This document shows positions 1-12,600 of a DNA stretch of 64,000 nt, piece by piece. Within the stretch, counting starts at the first letter, position 1; each line of letters opens with the position of its first letter. The stretch comes from Bemisia tabaci (taxonomy: Eukaryota; Arthropoda; Insecta; Hemiptera; Aleyrodidae). Below the pieces are notes generated by a model. That model was given only the letters and a program-made list of their open reading frames with translations. It was not told the origin of the DNA and searched no databases. The translations under genes and the position numbers were made by a program. Where the stretch lies: NCBI RefSeq assembly GCF_918797505.1, contig NC_092797.1, forward strand, positions 37,151,372 through 37,215,371, read 5' to 3'.

Positions 1-423
1 TGTACGAAGTTATCTTCAGTAAACTTGGGAACATGAATTAAACTCTAAATTTTAATTTTTAGCTCTGCTACATGGGTCTAAACGTTGCATGAGCCATATG
101 AGTTAGATGAGAAGAGTTGGTGAAATTTTTAATTTATGAACTCTTTTCCTTCAAAATCTCTAAGTATCCCTTCTTTCATCCAAAAATGCCTTGTTTCATT
201 TAGTGTAAACATTTTATAATTTCCTTGTACTTTTAGATCTCTCTTTAATAGTCACTGTATTTTCTGTGTAGTAGGCTTCAACTTCTTTCTAGAAAGAAGC
301 TAACAATATCAGTAAATATTTTAAGATTGTCAAACTTTTTTTAATGTATCAAAATAGTCCAAAAGAGGTAAAGGAGATGAAAGCTTCAGCAATTTTTTTT
401 TTTTTTTTTGGACCAACGTGTGT

Positions 424-460
<37 letters not shown>

Positions 461-537
461 TCTTGATTCTCAAAAAACGGTTTGAACCCTTTTCTCATGA
501 AATCTGTTGTAATAATTGAGTTCTTATTCTTCCACAG
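1..537 (+). other. Sequence upstream of the first visible cic exon (probable intron)
   Basis: No coding signal. It contains two T runs at 393-409 and 426-457; the second, 32 bases long, lies about 80 bases before the exon 1 acceptor. It is read as intron because exon 1 starts with a split codon behind a good acceptor. Confidence 0.7.
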
Positions 538-665
538 AAGTAACGAAGGAAGCTTAATCGATGGTGGTGAAACTTCCCGAGACTCAGAGACGTCTCCTAG
601 CTGCTCGGATAGAAGGATTGCTCGAACTTTCGACCAGGATGAAACAGAAGCAGCCAATATGTTAG
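538..665 (+). CDS. cic: cic exon 1 of window
   Basis: Polypyrimidine tract plus CAG acceptor at 535-537; donor GT at 666. The alternative donor at 661 is out of phase with the next exon. It encodes an acidic, Ser-rich segment ending ...DETEAANML and starts with the last base of a split codon. Confidence 0.85.
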
Positions 666-3600
666 GTACCTACATTTCTGTTTTTTCTTCTCCTTTCCAT
701 ATTCATTTTTTTTATAAATTGGTGCTCATCCGTGATTATTAAATTTTTGGCAAGACTGAAAAATTGTAATCTTACTGTGCATTGTTCTATGTATTTTTTA
801 ACAAGCTGTTTAATGTTCTTTTCGTCAGTGCTACTTGTTTTCATTAATGGTCTGGCCCCCTGTGGTTTTTTTCTTCTCTTTTATGAACATTGGAATTTCA
901 CCTTAGAGTAATATCCCCATGACTTTGTAAGTCAGACAGAATAGTGCCTGGCCAATGAATGAATTTCATTTTTTTTTTACTTCTAATTCCTTAATCATGT
1001 CAAATAATGCTTGCCAAAGGTGACTTTGTGCAGCCAAAAAAGAGGCACAGATAACAACCCATTAAACATAATTAGGAACCAGGTGTGAAGCATAATCCAT
1101 CTAATGAATCTTAATTAGTAAATCTATGTTTTCTAATTTTGAATGTATTTTTGTTTTCTTAAGTTTCTTTGGGTGGATCTCGATCTACGACCCCTGCGTA
1201 TTCACCGACGGGACAAGCTCCATCCCCGAGAAGAAGTATACACTCTCCAATCGGATCAAGGCAAAACATGTTTTTGCCTATTAGCGATGCATCGCGTGCT
1301 CAAAACAACTTTACAGCTTCCTATCCGCGAGTCATTAGGTATGGAGACAAAATCTGTGCATATTTCATTGAAACGTGAATTAATGTCTAAAATTCAATAC
1401 TTCTTCAAGAAACAAGAGAGCTGAACAATTTTTTGTCATGAATTGTAGAAGTGAAGATCTCTATAAAGTGAGAAGTGCATCAAAAATTTTAATGGTACCC
1501 ATAGACATCCAGGAGAAGTTTCTCTTCCCTTTAAAAATGGTATACTGAGCATTCCTTGAATGTAATTAAACTACAGTATGTCACAGGAAGGTACGTACTT
1601 GGAAGCCCTCGAATTTTACATTATCTGCTCATATCATTTACCGCCTAAATGATTGGTTTTTTCTGTTTTGTTTTTATTTTTGTCTTTTTGGTGTGAAGAC
1701 TTAAATCATCAATCAGCTTTGTCCGTGTCACTTACTTGTATCCTCACTCATATGCAGATAGCAGAGTATGGTGATACTAGATTAGAAGAGGAGACTTCCA
1801 TTTCTAGGCATCCGTTGGAGCCTTAACATTTTTTGGAGAGTCCTAGTTTAATTTATTTTTCCTTTCATTTTTGAATTGCACCGGTAAGCTGATGGACGAA
1901 TTGCAAATGGAAACAAAATGACCAACAAGCTGTAGAATATGCGCTCACTGGAACAAAACAAAAAACATCATCTAAAATTAAACAAATCAAGTAAAAGGTA
2001 AATTCATAACCTATGAGCCTTTTTAATTGACCTTCTTAATTAATCTTTGAAAGTAGGATTTGAGTATGGTCAACCCTTTAAACTTTTTTAAAAGTCCTGG
2101 ATTTTGGTTTTGAAATGGCATGAACTCTAAGAATATTCCAGACAATAATGTACTTGATATTGTAAAGGATCATTGAGTTGTCTAATGTATGTCTTTCAAT
2201 GTTTTCGCAGGCCAGAATTAGTGCGACCAGGCCCCATGATGGAAATGTCAACAATCGTGCGCACACAGCAGTCGCATCTCCAGTCGCAGGCTCAGCCGGT
2301 ACCATCGCTCCAGCCGCAACGGCTTCTCCAGTTGCAGCCGCAGCCGCATTTCCAGGGGCAGATCTCACCCAAGGAAAGTCCTGTAAATGTCGTTAGTTCC
2401 ACCCCAACGAGTGTGATCCGTATTTCACCAAATCTTCTCGCGACAAGTCAGTCGCACACGCCCATTAGCACGGCAGGGACGATAACGTGGAAAATGCAAG
2501 GCCCATCACCGCCCTCGATCCCTCAAGAGGCCGAAGAGCAGGCTAGGATAGTAGTGGGCTCAGCCCCCTCCCATCTGCCGCACCCACAGACGTCCTACAT
2601 CTTACAGCAAGCTCTGACCAGTGCTGATGTGAGTTGATTTAATTTTTACTGAGTTCATCATTCATACAGTGTGAAAAAACACTCAAATAAATTTTATATT
2701 TACTCCAAAAACACTTGAAGACCTTAAATCATTAGCGGGCTAAGTGCCAAAAAAATTAAAATGGAGTTCTACCTTGAATAGCGTTCTATGTACCAAGGAC
2801 AACAACCCGTGAAGCAGGCTGAGTGCCACGACCATGATAGTAGTGTGTAAAGTGCCCCAATAGTTAGCGCTACATGGTATCTGCTGGGCAACTGGTGGGA
2901 ACTAAATTTTGAATAACTGAAACTTGACTTTTTGGCACTTAGCCCGTTATTGATTTAAGGCCTTCACTTTTGTTCCGAAACATCAAAATAAAATAAAAAA
3001 TACAGCTGATCACCAAAAGAATTCTAGCTGCCAGCCTTGAATTTTTTCCCCTCAAATACAAATTACGGCTCCATATTTCGACCTGGTGTTCATGAGGATC
3101 TTAAAAGGCAATTAAATCCAAAATAAAATATTGTAACTTTTAACCACTGTCACAGTTTTTCCTGCATTAAAAAATGTGAACTTTCAACTTCCGTCGCTTT
3201 TTCCTGAAATGTGGCCTTTTTTTAAATGCTAATGTTAATGGCTCAGCAACATCATAAAGGAAATTATATTGTATGTAGTTCAGTACCAATCATCTTAAAA
3301 TTTAAGTCCGGAAATGTAACACAAGTAAAACAAGATGATGTCCGTTTTTTTCTTGTTGCACAGTAACAAGCAATTTTATTTGCAGTCATAAATATACCTA
3401 GGGGCGCAGAGACCGCCCTGCATTTTCCTTTTCTTTACTTCGATGAATTATTTCATCTCAATGTTTAATTTTTAAGATTTTTCTAAGTCATTCCTTCACT
3501 TGCAGATCACGCGGAGTGACTTTGAAAACTGTAGGATGGATACGAGGCCAGAACCTCAATCTCGACCACAAGAAACAGTCATTAGAAAAGAGCCAAGCTG

Positions 3601-6600
3601 TCCCACTCTAAAAATGAAGAAACAGTCAGTGGTTCATCAGGTAAAACTTAACTGCTTGTTATTTTGTGTTTGCTCTCTGTCCCTGAAAACTTAGTAAACC
3701 TAAATTATAAGCTTAATCTGTTGTAATTTGAGTACCCCGACTTTTTAGTGGCTAGGATAAGCTGAGTAACACAAGATTATTTCGGTACTTCAGCGCATTG
3801 ATAAATAAGCATCAAAATTGCGGTTACCAGAATGGATGCACAGTTAATTTAAATTTGAAAAAAGCAATTAATCGTGGGTTGATACCATTTTACCCGTTGA
3901 ATGAATTGCAGAATGTTGTAAGATTTGGTAAAGAATCATCACTTTGTCTTTTTTCCAAAGTTGGATTCAAAATATTTATTTTTTACAAAAAAAATATATT
4001 TTGAATTCAACTAGTGAGGGGGAAAACTTCATATTTCTCTGTTGATGAAATATTTGCCTAGTTTGTCGATAAATTATATTATTCACCCAAATGAAGCTTT
4101 TTGTAAAATCTTAGCACAAGACCTCCTGCATTTTGTTGCCCTTGCCACAAAGAAAAGGAGTCACACCGATAGGTTTAGGTGTGTCACAAAGTATGCATGT
4201 ACGATTTCTTGAATTTCTAATAGCAATCATACTTGTCTAACATGAAAATATTAATTGACCACAACGACTCTCATTGTCTTTAATGCTTGAATGTATGTGC
4301 ATGACAGCTGTCAATGAAAAAAGTAATTTCAACTCACATTTTAACTTCAAATTTGGTTTTAGTACTAATTCTATGGATTTTTCCTTGTCAAGGTTTCTAA
4401 AACCGGTATCCAGAGTTCTTGCTCAGATCTGTCCGTCGCTCAAAGTCCACCAGTGGTGAGCACACCAGCATCCAGTTCGAGCGCAGTGCATCACGTCATT
4501 GTGCAACCAACACAGCTCGTTCCTGTGCTTCCCCCTCTGCCGCCACAGTTCAAATCGACGTCAGACCCACCGGATAAACACAACGGCATTCTTTGTAAGA
4601 CATTAGTTACCGTCTTTGGAATTTTTTTTTGCTCACCATTTCTCTTTCTGAAGATAACACATACATGCTTGAACAAAGAATCATGTGGATCATTACTGAG
4701 AGGAGGAAAAATGATGGAAACTGATAAAATAGCTAAGAACGAAACCTTTTAACAAGTGAGAAATATAGTAAATTTCTAACTGTAGACTGTTCAGTTCTTG
4801 TCACCTTGACACATGTGTGTTTACGTTACATTCATGTTCACTATATTTTTTTTATTTTTGCTCAATTTACGATTTCAAAACTATTATTCCATTATTCTTT
4901 TGTACACTTGAGATTTTGTTATCCGCTAAAGATTCCTAAACTTTTCTTTATTGTATTCTCAGTTAACTCAGATGCCTCCATGACGGTTTATTCCTGGGAC
5001 TCATTGCTGCCTCTGATTCGAACGCCACCTGACACCCCTCTATCCGCTCCCCCCTCCTCTCCACAACACTTGGATGACGTTGCGCCTGCTGAAGACGATG
5101 ATGATGTCTTCAAGCCAGGGGTCGATACCAACGACACAAGTGAAACTGGATCAAACAAAAGACGGACTCAATCGTTAAGTGCTCTTCAAAATAGCAAAGA
5201 ACCTCACAGTCCCCTCAAAGTAAGTCAGATTTATTTTGCTGAGTCAACATGTTATATTTCTGATAATACAGGTGAAAACTGCAGTTTCAAGGTGTAGCTG
5301 TAGTGCTAGCGCTACCTCTCAGCTGTGTCTTTCACATGTTTTTATCCACTTGTACAACTACACAGCAACAACAACAAAAAACAAAGCAATGAAAACACCC
5401 TGCAACACAGCTTATGATTATTTTTCTCAGACATTTTTTGATAGCATTAAGATTCTTGAGGTCATTTGTAACTTGAAAATATAACCTCAGGAATCTCATT
5501 TTTGTAAAATGAAAAATCGAGTTGAAGCAATTTTTCCAATAGCCCGCAGGTTAGTTCATCTTATGATGTGTCATACTCAAATCGGAAATAACAAGCAATT
5601 TCTTTGTCTCAAGACTTAGTTATCTTAATTTTTAGCTATCCGATAAGTTTCAGACTAGTCAGTTACTTTATTTACGTAGTCTCTTTCTTTTCTTTCACAT
5701 TTTTTAGTGAAATAGCTCAAATTTTGTTTATATTTTCTGTTTCTTGTTTTGTGGTCTTGCAATTTTTTTTTGTGTGTATTTCAGACAAAAGACAGCCGGA
5801 TTCGTAGGCCAATGAACGCGTTTATGATATTCAGCAAACGGCATCGGCCCAAAGTGCATCAAATGCATCCAAACCAAGATAACCGGACTGTTTCAAAGAT
5901 TCTGGGTGAATGGTGGTACTCGTTAGGCACGGAGGAGAAACAGAAATATCATGAGCTTGCTTCAGAGGTAAGTCTCTTTTCATGTCTGAAAGCTAAGAAA
6001 ATCAAGAAATTCACAGCGACCAGAGAAAATCAAAAGTCAAAAGTAGTAAAAAGTCGGGGAATTAGAATGGGAACTTAAATGCAGTAAGCATTGACACAAC
6101 TGGTCAATAGTGCTCCCTGTTGCTTACGATTTGTACTATTTTATTGATTACTGCACAATCTCAAAATCATTAGTCACTTGAAATGAATGACTGATAGGTC
6201 ATAATGGTAATTTATGATAGGTCATAATGGTAATTTATGATAGGTCATAATGGTAATTTATGATAGGTCATAATGGTAATTTATGATAGGTCATAATGGT
6301 AATTTATGATAGGTCATAATGGTAATTTATGATAGGTCATAATGGTAATTTATCAGTGTTGTAATGTCTCTTGAGGGTGATTCAGTTACCTCTAGGTATA
6401 TTTCTCTTTTTTTTCTTTCTTTCTTCCAAAGTAAAGATAGAATTAGAGATTTTGCGAAAAGGGACATTCTTTAGTACTCATATTTTAAAACCCCCATTTT
6501 TACTATAATATCAATAAAATTTTGAGTGACTGTCCAAGAGAACGGGGATCTCAATGCCAAAAAGTTCAAAATTGAGGTGTTGGCGCTTGTGCTCAGAAAA

Positions 6601-9600
6601 GTGATTTTACAATAATTTTGGCGCAATAAATGTCCAAAAATCTCTAACTTAAATAAAGTATTAGAGATTTGGAGTAGGTAGCTCAAAAATGTAGTTTCAA
6701 GAAGAAGGTTTTAGTAATTGGACGTATTTCCCCCAAACGGAACTATGAGCATTAAGACATGAGCCCTAAGACTTATAAAAATATATGCATAACAGGGCTC
6801 ATGTCACAATGCACCTAGTTCCGTATGGCAGAAATACGTCCAATTCTAACACACCACGCTCAAGATACAAAATTACAGGATTGTTATGCAATTTCATGCT
6901 CTCTGATCAGTATGTGAAAAAACTACACTTCCTGTAACATGTCCTTCAGGATACGATACTAGAGAGGGTTCTCCTTCAAAATCTCTATTTGATTTTTTGA
7001 CCCAATGCAACTTGACCGGCTCCAATGTAAATTCTACCGCCATGAACTGTTCGTTTTGCTTATGGACAGTCATAATTGAAGATTTTGGTAATATAAAACT
7101 CCAAAAAGATAGATGAGCTGAATTCTATATTTCTGTTCCTGTGTACCTACATGGATTATCATATTTTTTGCGATTTTTTCAGGTGAAGGAAGCGCATTTC
7201 AAAGCTTATCCAGAATGGAAATGGTGCAGCAAAGACCGGCGGAAATCCTCTGCAGGCTCAATTAGGAACAAATTAGGCTCCACTGGTGATGAAGGTGATG
7301 TCATCAACATGGATACCTCAGATCTGCCTTTAGCAAGTAGTGATGTAAGTATTTTTCACCTATTTATTACACGTAGTAGAAATTTCCTAGTCTCACTTTT
7401 GAAATTTTTCCATTTTTTTGCGTGCAATTAGGGTCAGTAATACCTTAAAAAGTGTGTGAATATACTTGAATTTTTTATTTTTAAAATGTTTAAGTCCTTG
7501 ATCATCCTTAGAATCAGGGATACTGTCCAAGTATTCCCAAAGTCTTTGAATTTTCTGATGATTTTGTTAACATTGTATGGAAAGAGGTCGTTCTTGCTTT
7601 TGCTTTAAAGACTTCTGAAATGTTAAAATGCATCAACCACTTGTGGTATATTTACCCAGCGAAATTAAATTATGGGTAAAGACAATGTCCATTGCCATAA
7701 CATTTTTACTAGCTGTTGAAAATTTTTTTGTACATCCGTGGAAGCGCGTGAGATCAAGATAAAGTAGGATCCGTCAAGAATGTTTATAAAATAATTTAGT
7801 ATAAATGAAGACAAAAATTAGCAGGACCAAATCAGGATGAAACTGGATAAAATTGGATGTATCATGATCATTTAACTTGAGAATATTCAGATGATTTTCA
7901 ATTGGGGATGAATCAGGATATGATTTTTAAAAGGGCCATAGTCTTGCATATCAATTCTGTTACATTCTTTATTTCTTTTCATCAACTCAAGAGAAAAAAA
8001 GTAAAAAATATTTCTCTCGTAAAATTAAGTCGCCCAAATTTATCCGTCGACTGCTGAATCAGACTTATGAGTTTGTAGCTTCATTATTAGTGTTTTTAAG
8101 CTGTTGATGTTGTTTTTTCTTTACTTCTTATATGAGGAGATTAAAATATTTGTCTAATTCAGAATGTTTTATTTTCCAGACGATTAAGTCTGAAACCAAA
8201 GAAGAAGATGATAAGAAGAAGGATGAAGAGCTCTCTGATGCAGAGGATCGAATGGTAGGTTCATCTTTGCATCAATGATTTTTGATTTCTTGAAACAAGT
8301 GTAATCTCTCAGACACTGCCAAATTTCTCGAAAGATATGTATCACGTCAGATTCTGTTCTGACTATTCAAATTGAAGGAAATTGTTACTAAAATAGGTCT
8401 GTCAAGTTATTTTTTTTTTTGATCGCGCCATCCTAAAGTATTATGTGACTGAAACTTACAGTTTTTTCCCAACTTTTTGTGATGATTACAACAGGGATAA
8501 AAGTTCACTCTAAAGTGCCTAAAATTAGGGTCGCCAAAAACGGGGTTTGAATTGTGCGTTTGTAACTTGAGAATTTACGCGTCACAAATAAGGTGGCGGT
8601 GTGTTACGTAGTTGATCAGTAAGTGATTATGTTAGGGGCTAAGCTTCACTGCTACCTTGATCCTGCCCATAATGCGTAAATTTGCATATTGATGGTGGTT
8701 ATGAACGGAACAGTCCAAACATGTTTCTCAGGACCCCAGACAAGGAAGTGCTATTTCTGCCCGGAGACGATTTATTGTGCTGTTTTACTGAGCACGTCGT
8801 TTTTTCCGCACCGAAAATTTTATGAGTCAACTATTTGCATGCCAATTCCTCCTGAGCTAAAATGACCCATTCAAATTTTAAAATGCTTTACATAGTTTCA
8901 GAGCTTACTTTCCATTACGTCAGTGAGTCCAAAACTTTAGTAATGAATTTGATTAGCTTTGCTTCAATTCCTTCATACACTTTGAATTCCTGATGAGGGA
9001 TGCAGAAATTCTGTGAACCCTGCAACTGGTGAGTTGTGAGTAAAAAATGAACCTTGAAAATAGGAAGTCCAGCTGGCATTAGCATGAAAATTGTAGTTTT
9101 TTTACTTCTTTCAGCTGTTAAATTGCCACTGTCTCTTAGTTTTGAGCGTAGAGAGCCATCTCTTTGAAAATTCTACGCGCAAGAGGTTTTAAAAATGGGA
9201 AGGCCAATTTGAAAAGAGGGGAGGACTGAATAATTAAATAATTTCTGTCACTAATTTCCTTTAAGTTTCTTTTCTCAATTTGTTATCTTGATTTTATGCT
9301 CATCTTGTTAGGCTTTCTCCAAATTAAATAAGTCGGGAAGATTGAGGGTTTAAAGTCTCTTCAGGGTGGATACTGTTTACTCGTCCTATGAATATTTTTC
9401 AGATCTATGGTATTTGAATCTTGGAACTTTCTAGAGCCCCTGGATTCATCTTGTAGAGGCCTGTCTCCAATAGACATTTTTCTGGGACAAGTTCCTCAAA
9501 TTAACCTCATTTCAGCATCCTACAAAAGAAATGAAACAGTAGGAAATGAGACAAGATAAAAGACCCTCTAGACTTACCTCAAAGTCTGAAAGTCGTAGTA

Positions 9601-12600
9601 ATTGATTTTTAGTAAGTCGTCAAAATTAATTGCTGATTCACTGTTACTGCTAACGCTAACTTTTGCTCAAATTTTGTTAGCAACTGTTTGTACGTTGTAT
9701 CAACTCTACATTTTACACTTCACCCTTTGTGTCAGCAGGTGATATGCGTAGAAAACCCTGAAATTGATCTCAAATGCGAAGAAAAAGTGACGGATTCTGA
9801 TTCGGAGTCACAAAGTGACGGAGACCCGGCCGGAGACAAAGCTTTTCTTCAGCAAAGGTTCAGTCCTGTTTCTCATAACAGCAATAGCGGGGAAGTAACT
9901 TGCCGACCAAAGCCTATAAAAGCAAGGTAGGAATTGCCACTACTCTTTTTACTCTTCTCTCTTCTCTCTCTTGTCTGGAATTGATGTTTTTCCAATCCTT
10001 CACCGCACAGTCGATCTTTCATCGGACATATTTGTGTTAATCTTCTACCAACCTCATACCTCACTCTTCAAGGAATTAATTCTTGTGTATTGCGACATCA
10101 GAGACTTAGAGCTAGCTCCGTGAACCACTGCAACTTAGTTTCTACCGGTCAGTCTGTTCGTAGGCAGTATTAAATGGAGTGATTCTGGACTGCTGAACAC
10201 ATTAGGATGAGGATCATTCCTAGATCACCTCTCAAATTTTGGTTCTCATTGACTGTCATCTTACCACATGTAGAGTTAGAGCAGAATGGTTTAGTCGTGT
10301 TTGTCTCTGATTGGAACATTTTGATCAGTAAATGTAAAGAGCTTAGCAGAGTTGCAGCTCATTTTGGCTGCGTGCCAAATTTCTATGTTCAGCATTAACA
10401 TTTGTATCGCGTTTCGAAGAAAAGCAGAAAAAGCAGTTGTTCTACATTTTTTTTTTTGGATAGAAGGTATTTTTGTTATTATAATTAGATACAAGAAAAA
10501 ACGGATGGACAGTGTTTAGGCATCCATAAGATTTGACCATCAAAACGCAATTCTTTGACAAGTTCAATGACTTATTATTATTTGTCCCACTGCTAGCTCC
10601 AAGTCCTGTCTCAAAATGCTATTTTCGATGTTTTAACTCTGACATAATATGTGTGCAACTAATGTGGCCAACCAACCATGAAAAGTGTGAACTTTATAGT
10701 GTGAAAGTATCTTCAATTTGATGATTTTTTACTGTTACTAGTAAAAATTGAATGTGAGCCAATTTTTTCGCCATTTTTTTTTTTTCTTTTTTTTTTTCAT
10801 TTTTTTAAAATGCCGGTCCCTGCCTATTAATAAGGAACCTATATACTTCCTAATAATATTTGAGTCAGAAAATTTCTATCATCTCCTTTGCCTCTCTTAA
10901 TAGGTTCCTGTCTTATCCCTTCTCTTCGACTGCTTGAAATTTTATGGTTGTAATAGTATGGAATTTCTTGATTTGTTTAGTTGAGAGAATTGGCTAGCCC
11001 CACAAATCCTATTGATACTTAAAAAATAGTTGGTGAGTTTTTTGGGAGTCCCTATAACTAACCCCTAAAAATTTTACCCTCTATGCTCATCAGTATTTTA
11101 GTGGATAGTCTTTTCTGCAAGTCAAATATTGTCCTCATTTTTTTATATGTAACTATCCAGTGCAAGGAGGAAACTTTTTCTGGAGTTTTTGTTTTTGGCA
11201 AGTTAGGTTGGAAAACTTGAATTCAAGTTTAGATAAAAATAACTTTCTAGTTTTCCAGAGACTAAGAAACCAACGGTCTATTTCATATCAGTGCCAGTAC
11301 ATACAAGTAAAGTGAAGTAGTATCTCAATCCAGTCGTTTCAAGCTCTAAATGCAGCAGATTAAAACTTCCATAGGTTTTATTGAAGCAACAGTTTTCCAA
11401 CTGCATACTTGAAGCAGCTGTAACTATGGTTTGGTTGATATTTTTATGCACATACGCACCTACAACACACCTCTATACAGCAGCACCAATGAGCAAAGTT
11501 TTAGGTTTTTGACTCTCAAGTCGTTCATTTTGACTGTTGCATATTACACCAAGGGCAGTCGTAACTTAGAAAATCTCCCTATTGCTCAAATGAGTAATTT
11601 TAATCCAAGTGTCTTTCAGCTACTAAATACGATCTGATCAACAATTTTGAATCTTTTATCAGCAAAGCATCTTTGACATCAACAGAAATACTGATTTTCG
11701 AAGTAAAAGTGTAATATTTTTTCATAGCAAAAAATCTTTGAAAAGCAAGTTTTCTACTAAATTTTTGTAAATTTTTCGGCAAAAACAAGATGAGTGCATA
11801 TCTTCAGTTGTTGCCCCATTTATGTCATTTTGAGATTTTTTGGATTGATTTTTGAATTGTTGACAGCTAGCAATTTAATTGGCAACTTCAAAACTCTTTG
11901 AATAGTCTCTCCTAGATGTTGGTCACGGCCATTAATTTATTTAACATGTAACTTTAAAAGGATGCTCGGAAAATATTGACTCCCATTTAAACGACTCCCA
12001 TTTAAACGACTCCCATTTAAACACCCCCCCCCCCCCCCCCCGAGAAAAGTGTTAGTATCCGGCTCTTCTTCATTGTGAATGATCTGTGAATTTTATTTCA
12101 TCAAGAAGTTTCAAATGTCATTTCTTTGATGTTTAATTAGTGAGAGAAGAAGGCACCAGCAAACTCATTTAGTCAAAATTGATGAAGTTATGATGTTCCG
12201 GGGTTGAAATTAAATTTGCATTTCTCTTTCACTTATATCTTCCTCTCTGTTAATAAACCCCAAAAATAACTTTTAACGCCTGAGACCTGAAGAGCTTCGG
12301 GGTGCTGGACCACGGTCAAGGGGTTTAAACCCCTTATATGTATGAATATCCACCTAAGAATGTTGTAATGAAGTGAAATTGTGCAAGGACCCGAGTCACT
12401 TAAAGTTTTCAGTTACTTGTCAGTCAAACCACTCCAAAAGTAAATGAGGTGGAAGTTGATAGCACAAATTATCCATTATACACGCCTAGTGCATGCTGTC
12501 AACTTTAGACGCACTATTTATTTATTTTTCTCTCTTGATCATCTCTTTATTTTCTCAACAAACCAGTGAATTTTCTGATGAACCAAATTTACAATTTAAA

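Noticed and set aside
349..657. Minus-strand ORF with a poly-Lys stretch
   Set aside because: The Lys run is the T homopolymer at 426-457 read backwards; the rest overlaps cic exon 1 in antisense.
6193..6353. Repeat array considered as a CRISPR
   Set aside because: Units are directly adjacent without spacers, in an intron of an animal gene.
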